DNA of 50,506 bases from Granulicella sp. (GTDB lineage: Bacteria; Acidobacteriota; Terriglobia; Terriglobales; Acidobacteriaceae). The notes under the pieces are model-generated. The model was not told the DNA's origin and ran no database searches. It saw only the letters and a list, made by a program, of their open reading frames with translations. Made by a program: the position numbers and the translations under genes. Every line of letters begins with the position of its first letter. The first letter of the stretch is position 1. Of the stretch, positions 20,013-27,297 are shown piece by piece. The stretch is taken from assembly GCA_027450185.1 (NCBI GenBank), contig DAIDKF010000016.1:1-50506 (forward strand), in the 5' to 3' direction.

Positions 20013-20782
20013 GCACGGAGAAGAACATCGAGTCGGGCTTGCACAGGGGCCAGATGACACGACCGCTGGAGGGTAAACGGGCGCTGGTCACCGGCGGAGC
20101 CAAGCGCATTGGCCGCACGCTGGCGCTGGCGCTGGCTGAGGCTGGAGCCGATGTTGCCGTTACCTATCGTGGGTCTGAGAACGAGGCGCAGGAGACCGTG
20201 TTGGCTCTGCGGGCGTTCGGTGGTACGGCGCTGGCTGTGAGCTGTGATGTGCGCGAGGAGTCCAGCGTGCAGGCAGCGGTTGCAGCCGCAGTCGAGGGTC
20301 TGGGCGGCCTCGATCTTCTGGTGAACAATGCAGGCGCATTTGAAACGGTGCCGCTCGAGCGGATCAGTGTCGCCGAGTGGGATGCAATGTTCGAGGTCAA
20401 CACGCGGGGACCGTTTCTGGTGGCCAAGGCTGCGCATGCGCACCTGAAGGCCGCGCGCGGACGGATCGTGAACATTGGGTCGCTGGGTGGGCTGCATCCG
20501 TGGGCGACGCATGCGCACTACTGTACGTCGAAGGCGGCGTTGCACATGCTCTCGCATACGATGGCCAAGGCCTGGGCACCGGAGATCAGTGTGAATTGCG
20601 TGGCCCCGGGCATGATCGTGATGGGCGAGGGGAATCCCGGCTACGAGCCGTTTGCACTGAAGACGCCGATGCAGCGCAATGGCCGCGCGGAGGACGTTGC
20701 CGCGGCAGTGCTGTTTTTTGCAACCGGGCCGCACTTCATCACGGGCCAGCTTCTCGCTGTCGACGGCGGACTCGGACTGTAG
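20009..20782 (+). CDS. Short-chain dehydrogenase/reductase, FabG/pteridine reductase-like
   Basis: 257 residues. TGGAKRIGRTLALALA is the NADP-binding Gly motif in the form seen in pteridine reductases and some FabG-like enzymes; NNAG, catalytic Ser in NIGSLGG and YCTSK (Tyr-x-x-x-Lys) complete the active site, and GQLLAVDGG is the usual end. The GTG start overlaps the previous stop; ATG 20054 just before the Rossmann fold is an alternative start. Substrate cannot be assigned from sequence. Confidence 0.85.
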   Translation: MSTEKNIESGLHRGQMTRPLEGKRALVTGGAKRIGRTLALALAEAGADVAVTYRGSENEAQETVLALRAFGGTALAVSCDVREESSVQAAVAAAVEGLGGLDLLVNNAGAFETVPLERISVAEWDAMFEVNTRGPFLVAKAAHAHLKAARGRIVNIGSLGGLHPWATHAHYCTSKAALHMLSHTMAKAWAPEISVNCVAPGMIVMGEGNPGYEPFALKTPMQRNGRAEDVAAAVLFFATGPHFITGQLLAVDGGLGL

Positions 20783-20806
20783 GGAAGCAAGACATCGCCG
20801 GGTGCC

Positions 20807-21625
20807 TCAACTGTAGCGATTGTCTTTTCTCTGCTTCCAGAAGATCTGCCACCAACGGCGGGTGAGCTCCGAGTCGTCCTCGTAGAGGTGACGCGGCTCC
20901 TCCTGTGGAGGCAGGGTGCGTCCCTCGAAGGCTGCCATGGGGTTGGTAGTGCAGAGCCGATGGGCGTACTCGGTACCATATTTTTTGGTGACGAGATCAT
21001 ATGCAGAGCGCATGCGCGGCGGGCGCGATTCGGTATTGTGCGCATCGGTGGCGAGGAAGTGAACCCACCGGTTGGCGAGCAGCCGGTGAGACATGCGCTC
21101 GGCCTCGCGGCCCATCCTGCCGATTACGGAGCTGGTCGTGATCTGGGTGAGCAGTCCGATGCGCATCCAGTCGGCGAGGCGTTTGGGGTCGCGCTGTAGC
21201 GTAGGGTTGCGCTCGGGATGGGTAAGGATGGGCCTCATGCCGGCCAGACCAAGCTCGTAAAACGCCTCGTCGAGGTGTGGGGAGAGGCCGTAGTCGGGTA
21301 GCTCGACCAGCAGGTAGTCGCCGCCGTTCAGGGTGTATTTTTTAGGGTGGGCCAGGGCATCCTGTATGTTGTCGTAGCTGAGGTGGAAGTCACAGCCAGC
21401 GGCAATCGTAAGCGGAATGGCTTCGCTCGCCAGAGCAGAGCGCAGGGCATTCAGTTGCTCGGAGATGTCGCGTGGATCGAAGGTGTAGACGTTGTTGGCA
21501 TGGGGCGTGGCCACGACGTGGGTGATGCCGTCGCTGGCGGCGATGCGGGCCATCGCGACCGACGTCTCAAGGTTCGGAGAGCCGTCGTCCAGGCCGGGGA
21601 GCAGATGATGGTGGAGATCAACCAT
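20807..21625 (-). CDS. PHP-type protein-tyrosine phosphatase, CpsB/YwqE-like
   Basis: 272 residues from ATG 21625. DLHHHLLPGLDDG opens the PHP (polymerase and histidinol phosphatase) fold, with further metal ligands in VATPHA, ILTHPERN and FLATDAHN. CpsB/YwqE enzymes remove phosphate from the Tyr cluster of Wzc-type kinases that control polysaccharide export. Such a kinase is encoded at 27294-29558 on the same strand, which makes this pairing likely here. The frame continues ten codons upstream to a TTG, but the fold begins at the chosen Met. Confidence 0.88.
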   Translation of the reverse strand: MVDLHHHLLPGLDDGSPNLETSVAMARIAASDGITHVVATPHANNVYTFDPRDISEQLNALRSALASEAIPLTIAAGCDFHLSYDNIQDALAHPKKYTLNGGDYLLVELPDYGLSPHLDEAFYELGLAGMRPILTHPERNPTLQRDPKRLADWMRIGLLTQITTSSVIGRMGREAERMSHRLLANRWVHFLATDAHNTESRPPRMRSAYDLVTKKYGTEYAHRLCTTNPMAAFEGRTLPPQEEPRHLYEDDSELTRRWWQIFWKQRKDNRYS

Positions 21626-21859
21626 GCGAACTACCGCCAGAGTAACACTGTGCAAGCTCCTTCACGGCAGAGACTTGCGCCTCAGGCAGCCGGGAGGGTT
21701 GTTTCTGCATCGAAGGAACAGGTTTGCCAGATCAGTGTTCGCGCCTCTGCAAGGCTGCATCCACGTATGATGGTGGAACGCGGTTTGCGTCGAACAAAGG
21801 GCGAGTGTTTGCCGGTAGGCTACGAAGCTAAGGAAAGCAGTTTCAAGGAATCTTCATTC
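21626..21859. other. Gap between divergent cpsB-like and receiver genes
   Basis: This holds the 5' leaders of both divergent genes. TATGAT at 21766-21771 could be a -10 box for the receiver gene, but no good -35 stands 16-18 bases before it. Nothing else recognised. Confidence 0.3.
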
Positions 21860-22240
21860 ATGGCAGAACAGACAACGAATCAGTCGAAGCCCCGGGTTTT
21901 GGTTGCGGACGACGAACAGGTAATTGCCAATACACTTGCGATTATTCTGAACCAAGCGGGCTTTGAGGCACGCGCCGTCTATAGTGGCGAAAAAGCGCTT
22001 GAGGCACTGGACACCTTTCACCCGGACATGCTGATCTCCGACGTGATCATGACCGGCATGACGGGGATTGATGCGGCGATTCAGACCCGGATCAAGCTTC
22101 CGAACTGCAAGATACTACTGTTTTCCGGTCAGGCTGCCACTGCTGATCTGCTGGAGCGGGCGCGCACTCAGGGCCATGAGTTCGAGATCCTGGCCAAGCC
22201 GGTGCACCCCACGGACCTGCTGGCCAAGTTGCGCGGCTGA
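21860..22240 (+). CDS. Stand-alone response-regulator receiver protein (CheY-like)
   Basis: 126 residues with one receiver domain and no output domain: acidic pair in VLVADDEQ, the phospho-acceptor Asp in MLISDVIMTG, a Ser in LLFSG at the switch Thr/Ser position, and Lys in ILAKPVHP. ATG 21860 behind AAGGAA. It lies between the CpsB-like phosphatase and the exopolysaccharide operon but on the opposite strand, so a regulatory link to polysaccharide output is possible but not shown. No histidine kinase is nearby. Confidence 0.88.
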   Translation: MAEQTTNQSKPRVLVADDEQVIANTLAIILNQAGFEARAVYSGEKALEALDTFHPDMLISDVIMTGMTGIDAAIQTRIKLPNCKILLFSGQAATADLLERARTQGHEFEILAKPVHPTDLLAKLRG

Positions 22241-22263
22241 AGCCGGCCGGTCTGCCGGGTTTC

Positions 22264-22292
22264 GCCTGCGAGAGCCTCCGCTGCTCGCAGGC
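22264..22292. terminator. Candidate two-way terminator hairpin
   Basis: GCCTGCGAG and CTCGCAGGC pair perfectly over 9 bp with an 11-base loop, between the convergent receiver and glycosyltransferase genes. No U-run is present, so function is uncertain. Confidence 0.5.
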
Positions 22293-22293
22293 C

Positions 22294-23121
22294 TCAGAGC
22301 GATTTGCCTTGGCGCTGGCGGAGCAGTTCCTGGTGCTTCGCCTCAATCAGGAATTCATAGAAGCTTTGCAGGGTGGCATACATCACTCCTGCGGGACCGT
22401 CGAGCAGAGCTCCGCGTACAAACATCATGTAGCACCACTTAATTAGCGGTCGCGCTGGAAGCTCGTAAAAGATAGCCTTCTGGGCGACACGTCGCTCATG
22501 GAAGTTGGGCGCGAAGAACGCCTGGTAGAGCGAGGCCCCGCGCGTCGCTTTGCCATTGGCAAGCAGTTCCGCTTCTTTGCTGGAGTAGGTATTGTGCTTG
22601 GCCACCCAGTGGCTCAACCCTTTTGAAAACGCAAGGTGGTCGAAGGGCGCATGCAGCTCGCGAACCTCGCCGTTGATCTCGACGACCTCGTTGACGTCGC
22701 GGGTATAGTGTGCGTGTCCGACACGCAGCAGGCGCACGTAATAGGGCGTCATCTGCGCATGCTTGAGCCAGGTTCCCCACATGAAATCGCGGCGGCGGAT
22801 GCGAAAGCCAGAGACATGGGCTGGTGCAGCAGCGACGGCTGGCAGCATCTCGGCGGAGAGTTCTGCGGTAGGCCGCTCGTCGGCGTCCAGCACCAGCACC
22901 CAGGCGTGGCGGAAGGGAAGCAGCAGGCTCGCATTGCGCTGTGCCGCGTAGTTGTCGAAGCGTCGCGTGGTCACGGTAGCGCCACGCTGGCGCGCAATCT
23001 CCGCGGTGCGGTCCGTGCTAACCGAGTCCAGGATGTGAATGTCATCGCACCACGTCACTGAATCAAGGCAGCCAGGCAGGTCCTGTTCCTCATTGTGAGT
23101 CAGGATGAGCACCGAGATCAC
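22294..23121 (-). CDS. Glycosyltransferase family 2 (WaaE/KdtX-like)
   Basis: 275 residues, soluble or peripheral at the inner membrane. ISVLILTHNEEQDLPGCL, DSVSTDRTAEIA and VLVLDADER are the nucleotide-sugar and metal motifs of GT2 enzymes in the WaaE-like group; FRIRRRDFMWGTWL and the C-terminal YELPARPLIKW segment are also typical. GTG start inside the stop of the upstream acyltransferase gene (four-base overlap). It is the last gene of the minus-strand exopolysaccharide operon and would add one sugar to the repeat unit. Confidence 0.87.
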   Translation of the reverse strand: MISVLILTHNEEQDLPGCLDSVTWCDDIHILDSVSTDRTAEIARQRGATVTTRRFDNYAAQRNASLLLPFRHAWVLVLDADERPTAELSAEMLPAVAAAPAHVSGFRIRRRDFMWGTWLKHAQMTPYYVRLLRVGHAHYTRDVNEVVEINGEVRELHAPFDHLAFSKGLSHWVAKHNTYSSKEAELLANGKATRGASLYQAFFAPNFHERRVAQKAIFYELPARPLIKWCYMMFVRGALLDGPAGVMYATLQSFYEFLIEAKHQELLRQRQGKSL

Positions 23122-23750
23122 GCTTCGCCTCCGGTGGGTGCAGGCTCAGCACGGAGCTCCGGAAGGGTGCGGTTTCGCTCGCGGATGGCCACGGCAGGGT
23201 TACCGCTGTACACGGTCCATGGTTTGAGATCGCGTGTTGCGACAGAGCCGAGGCCGAGCACAGCCCCCTCGGCGACGTGGATACCCGGCGCCACCGAGGC
23301 GCGGGCGCAGATCCACGCATAACGCTCGATGTGCATGCGATAGGCAAGCAGCGGGAAGTCAGAGTGATTGTAGTCGTGGGTGGCTCCGCAGATATAGCAG
23401 TCTTGCGAGAGGATGACGTGGGTGTCGAGTTGAATCTCCGAGGGGTTGTAGATCTCCACACCATCTGCAGCGGCTACGTGATCCGCGCAGTTCAGGTTCC
23501 ACGGCGCCCACACTCGCGAGGCAGGATAGAAGTGGCAATCGTCTCCAAGGGTCGCGCCGAAGAGGCGCAGCAGCATTGCCCGCCATGCATGCAGGGGTCG
23601 CGGCGAGGTCCGGTACAGAAGCAGCCAGCAGGTATTCCAGATGAGCCGCCGCAAGCGGTTGCCGAAGGTAAATGCCGGACGTGTATAGGCGTCCGCATGG
23701 CTCTCGGCGGGTATGTGGTCGGTGGCGCGGTAATCTGCGTGGCGGGCCAT
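23118..23750 (-). CDS. Left-handed beta-helix acyltransferase (WcaF-like)
   Basis: 210 residues. The C-terminal half has the hexapeptide-repeat layout and the tail VAEGAVLGLGSVATRDLKPW and YSGNPAV found in WcaF and related O-acetyltransferases. ICGATHDYNHSDFPL contains the His thought to be catalytic in this group. A hydrophobic segment near residues 35-50 may associate with the membrane. It probably O-acetylates a sugar of the exopolysaccharide. Three bp separate it from the upstream GT4 gene, and four bases overlap the downstream GT2 gene. Confidence 0.85.
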   Translation of the reverse strand: MARHADYRATDHIPAESHADAYTRPAFTFGNRLRRLIWNTCWLLLYRTSPRPLHAWRAMLLRLFGATLGDDCHFYPASRVWAPWNLNCADHVAAADGVEIYNPSEIQLDTHVILSQDCYICGATHDYNHSDFPLLAYRMHIERYAWICARASVAPGIHVAEGAVLGLGSVATRDLKPWTVYSGNPAVAIRERNRTLPELRAEPAPTGGEA

Positions 23751-23753
23751 GGG

Positions 23754-24944
23754 TCAGTTAGCCTCGGTGGCGATTGGAGTGTGCGACTGCGCCCGAAGCT
23801 GCTCAAACGTGCGCAGGATCAGGGCACTGTTCCTACGCATATCGTATCGCGAGGCGAAGGTGGCAAGCGCCTGCCTGCGCATGGCGTCGTGCTGGCCCGG
23901 CGTCAGGGCGAGCCAGCGTTCGAGCAGTTGTGTGGCTCCATCGAGGGTATCGGGCTCCACGAGGCCACAGCCATCGGCCGCAATCTCAGGGGCGATGTTG
24001 ATCTGGTCGGAGATAAGCACGGGGCGACCACAGGCCAGCGCCTCAGCGACGGCTATGCCGAAGTTCTCCTGGTGCGATGGCAGAACGAAGGCATCGCAGG
24101 TAGCAAACGCACCCCATTTGGCGTCCCCCGTCAACATGCCCGGCCAATGTACGCGGCTGCTGAGCCCTGCCGCATCGGTGATCTTTTCGAGCTCTTTGCG
24201 CAGTCCCTGCGGGTCCGGGCCGGCCATGATCAGATGCAGGTCAGGGTGAGCAGGCGCGACCGCCGTAAAGGCCCGCAGCAGCAGGTCGCAGCCCTTCTTG
24301 GGGTGAATGCGCGAGAGATACAACAGAAATCTGCGACCCTTGTCCCCAGTACCGAGTTCGGGACAACGTTCGTAAAAGGCAGGCACCAGCGCGTCTATGT
24401 CTGGGAGTTGTGGGTCTGCCCCATACGAGACCACCATCGGGTGCCAGTGCCACAGCCAGAAGGATTGCGTGGCGAGGTCGCGCTCGAGCTCCGTAGTGAA
24501 CATGACGCGCGCTGCCGAGCGCAGCACCCAGTACTGCACCAGCACCCAGTAAAACCACTTCTTCATGTGCTTGAGCGGGTAGCGGCGTTTGAAGTAAGGG
24601 TCGAGCATGCCGTGAGTGAATACCAGATACGGCTTGTGCCCGGCAATCGCGATCAGAGCAGCCAACCCGGTGAACTCCCACAGGCCATGCACGACGACAC
24701 CGTCGAAGCGATCGCGGTTTGCCTTGAGCCAGGGAAGCAATTTGGGAGAGTACCAAGACCTGCTCCGGGTACCCAGCGCATGCACTTCGAAGGGAAAGTC
24801 TCCGAGGAAGGGAGCGTCCGGGTTGTCCAGTGTCGCCACCTCTGCTTCGTAACCGGGCGGACGATAGCGGACGATCATCCGAATCGCCTCGGTGGGGCCG
24901 CCGGCTGAAGGATTGATGGAGCCGACGATGTGAAGGATTCTCAT
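23754..24944 (-). CDS. Glycosyltransferase family 4
   Basis: 396 residues from ATG 24944 (the longer upstream frame is not coding-like). GT-B fold: N-terminal MRILHIVGSINPSAGGPTEA, linker region FLLYLSRIHPKKGCDLLLRA, and the C-terminal donor site SHQENFGIAVAEALACGRPV with the ExxxxxxxE pattern. It is probably one of the chain-building enzymes of the exopolysaccharide unit. Donor sugar unknown; the adjacent supply of UDP-GlcA and UDP-xylose (29722-32146) suggests candidates. Confidence 0.88.
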   Translation of the reverse strand: MRILHIVGSINPSAGGPTEAIRMIVRYRPPGYEAEVATLDNPDAPFLGDFPFEVHALGTRSRSWYSPKLLPWLKANRDRFDGVVVHGLWEFTGLAALIAIAGHKPYLVFTHGMLDPYFKRRYPLKHMKKWFYWVLVQYWVLRSAARVMFTTELERDLATQSFWLWHWHPMVVSYGADPQLPDIDALVPAFYERCPELGTGDKGRRFLLYLSRIHPKKGCDLLLRAFTAVAPAHPDLHLIMAGPDPQGLRKELEKITDAAGLSSRVHWPGMLTGDAKWGAFATCDAFVLPSHQENFGIAVAEALACGRPVLISDQINIAPEIAADGCGLVEPDTLDGATQLLERWLALTPGQHDAMRRQALATFASRYDMRRNSALILRTFEQLRAQSHTPIATEAN

Positions 24945-25003
24945 GGGGGTCGTAAACAGATTCAATCGCACTCCGGCAGGGAGAGAGAAACAACCTAAGG
25001 GTA

Positions 25004-26263
25004 TCAGTCCATGGTCAATCGTGTGACAGCGGCTAGCGCGGCACGCAGACCCCGGACGTCCTCTTCTAACGTCCAGGCACTGATGCGCTGGCGGGCGTGC
25101 TGACCCATCTGCCGGGCGGAATCGGGCGAGGCAAAGACGCGCCGCAGGGCAATTGCCAAGGCCGAAACGTCGCCAACAGGGAAGACGCAGCCTTCGACGC
25201 CGTCCGTTACTAGATCTGGATGGCAGCCGACGTCGCTGGAGACGATGACGGGGCATCCCGCAGCCATGACCTCGTTGACGATCAGCCCCCAGGGTTCGTG
25301 CCGCGAGGGGAGGACGAACACGTCTGCGAGCTGAAAGAAGCGGGGTAGCTCCGACTGGTTTCGAAAGCCAGCGAAGCGTACGTCGTCGAGGCCAAGCTCA
25401 CGGGTACGATCCTCCAGCATAGCGCGCTGTTCGCCGTCTCCTACAATGACCAGGTATGGGCGCCGCTCGGGAGTTTGATCGGCAATGAACTGGTGATACG
25501 CCTCCAGTAGATGGTCCGCGTGCTTGCGAGCCTGGAGTTTGGATGCGAACAGAATGACTGGCCGTCCCGGTGCAAGTCTGAGTTCGGACCGCAGTTCCTG
25601 CTCGCGCGGCACAGCAGCCTCTGCACGGTGTGCAAAGTACTGGTTGTCTACCGCGTAAGGCATCAGGAACTGCGGAACGCTGCTGCCGAAGTAGTGGGTC
25701 CAGTAGGCGGCGTTCAACGTACCAATTGGCAGCACCGCCGCGATTCCGCTACCCAGGAGCCGAAAAAAGCCTGCCTTGGCCGCCAGCGTCCACGGGCTGC
25801 GAACGCGATCGGCCAGCCATGATTCCGCCCGCATCAGTACGGGAATACCGAGGGCATTGGCAGCGAGGATGCCTTGTAGCGCGTTGATGCTGGCGTAGCC
25901 ATGCACCCACAGGGCATCGAATGCAGGTCTACCGTCGCTTTGTTGCAGGCGTCGATAGATGCCGCGGCTGATCGGCACCGTAGGCGAGACTTCGCCGGTA
26001 TCGCGCAGTGGCCGCAGAAACTCTGAGCGGTAGCCCTCTAGCAGCGGCGTGTCCCACGCCACCTCAACGCCGAAGCCTTGATCCTTGTACCCGCGTATCG
26101 AGAAGTCCGAGCCGAACAGCACAGTCAGGTCGATCTCCGACTCGAGCGCGATCCTCCGCAGCAGCGGGGCCTGATACTGAATGGGATGGCTCACCAGATA
26201 GGCGAGCCGTACCCGGTGCTGGCTGTTGGAAGCCGGATGGGGTTGTGCAGAAGCCGTCATCAC
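25004..26263 (-). CDS. Glycosyltransferase family 4
   Basis: 419 residues. VRLAYLVSHPIQYQAPLLRRIA is the N-terminal motif of a GT4 subgroup common in polysaccharide loci; VILFASKLQARKHADHLLEA and PSRHEPWGLIVNEVMAAGCP form the C-terminal nucleotide-sugar site. The GTG at 26263 sits seven bases after GGAG and just before an ATG at 26260, so either may start. It follows the export gene by 14 bp and belongs to the same operon. Confidence 0.88.
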   Translation of the reverse strand: MMTASAQPHPASNSQHRVRLAYLVSHPIQYQAPLLRRIALESEIDLTVLFGSDFSIRGYKDQGFGVEVAWDTPLLEGYRSEFLRPLRDTGEVSPTVPISRGIYRRLQQSDGRPAFDALWVHGYASINALQGILAANALGIPVLMRAESWLADRVRSPWTLAAKAGFFRLLGSGIAAVLPIGTLNAAYWTHYFGSSVPQFLMPYAVDNQYFAHRAEAAVPREQELRSELRLAPGRPVILFASKLQARKHADHLLEAYHQFIADQTPERRPYLVIVGDGEQRAMLEDRTRELGLDDVRFAGFRNQSELPRFFQLADVFVLPSRHEPWGLIVNEVMAAGCPVIVSSDVGCHPDLVTDGVEGCVFPVGDVSALAIALRRVFASPDSARQMGQHARQRISAWTLEEDVRGLRAALAAVTRLTMD

Positions 26264-26277
26264 AATCGGGCTCCGTA

Positions 26278-27297
26278 TCAGTAGGTGGCGATAAAGAGGG
26301 CCAGGTCAGCAATTCCGAGAATGGTGCCGATCGCGCTGGTCGAGAACAGCTGCTTCAACGGAACCGGTGGCAGATAGACAATATCGTTGGGCTGCAGGAT
26401 GGGATCAGGATCCTTGCCGTTGAGAACTCGCTTGATGTTATACACCGCGACCGTGCGATGGTCCCCGACTGTACGGATGATGCGGAGATCGGAGTTGTTC
26501 GCTTCCCACTTAATGCCGCCGCTGAGGGCTGTTGCTTCAGTGAGCGTGAGCGGCGTGTAGGCGTTCAATGGAACAGTTCCGGCAGAGCTGCCGAAGGCGC
26601 CGAAGATGTATACAATCCCGATGCGCGAGACCACGATCGTGTCCCCGGGAAACACCGGAATGTTGCCCAGCGAACTGCGCATCGGGTCGGTCCCCAGATC
26701 GACGACGATGGGCTTCGAGACCCCAGGCCGGTTGATTGTAATCACATGGCTCGCGGTCGGAGGCAGACCACCTGCTGCCGAGAGGATATCCAGCAAGTGG
26801 CGCGAGCCGATCACGGGTAAAACAGCATGCGCTTCGCCGATGATGGTCACCACCGCATTGGGCCCTTCAGTAATCTGAAGGGTCACCTGGGGGTCTCGGT
26901 ACATACCATCGGCGACGAACTTCTGCGCGATAAGCTGCTCGGCCTGGGTGATCGACAGTCCTTCCAGGTGGACGATCCCGATTAGAGGAAGCAGTACCGT
27001 GCCGTCATTATTGATGCGAACCGCTGTTGCATACTCCGGATCGGAGAAGAGGCGGATAGAGATCATATCGCCAATCGTCAGGACGACGTCCCGTTCGCCC
27101 GGATAAAGAATGGCAGGATCGACGGTGGCTGGGAGCGATTGGTTGTACGTTGCGGTGCTCGATGTCGCCGGTCCGCTGAATTGCGCGCTGGCAAAAGAGG
27201 AACCAAACAGCAGGATGCATACCGCTGCGACGATGCTCCAAGGGTGGCCGGAGGAGGCCTGGCGAGATTCCAGACAGTGATGGCTCATGGGGATCAT
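26278..27297 (-). CDS. Polysaccharide export outer-membrane protein (Wza-like)
   Basis: 339 residues with a signal sequence (cleavage after about ASAQ, residue 39) but no lipobox, unlike E. coli Wza. The poly_export/SLBB layout is clear: GDMISIRLFSDPEYATAVRI, then GTVLLPLIGIVHLEGLSITQAEQLI, then SLBB repeats with VTIIGEAHAVLPV and VYIFGAFGSSAG, ending LQPNDIVYLPP. It would form the outer-membrane channel that works with the Wzc-like protein, whose gene it overlaps by four bases. Confidence 0.92.
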   Translation of the reverse strand: MIPMSHHCLESRQASSGHPWSIVAAVCILLFGSSFASAQFSGPATSSTATYNQSLPATVDPAILYPGERDVVLTIGDMISIRLFSDPEYATAVRINNDGTVLLPLIGIVHLEGLSITQAEQLIAQKFVADGMYRDPQVTLQITEGPNAVVTIIGEAHAVLPVIGSRHLLDILSAAGGLPPTASHVITINRPGVSKPIVVDLGTDPMRSSLGNIPVFPGDTIVVSRIGIVYIFGAFGSSAGTVPLNAYTPLTLTEATALSGGIKWEANNSDLRIIRTVGDHRTVAVYNIKRVLNGKDPDPILQPNDIVYLPPVPLKQLFSTSAIGTILGIADLALFIATY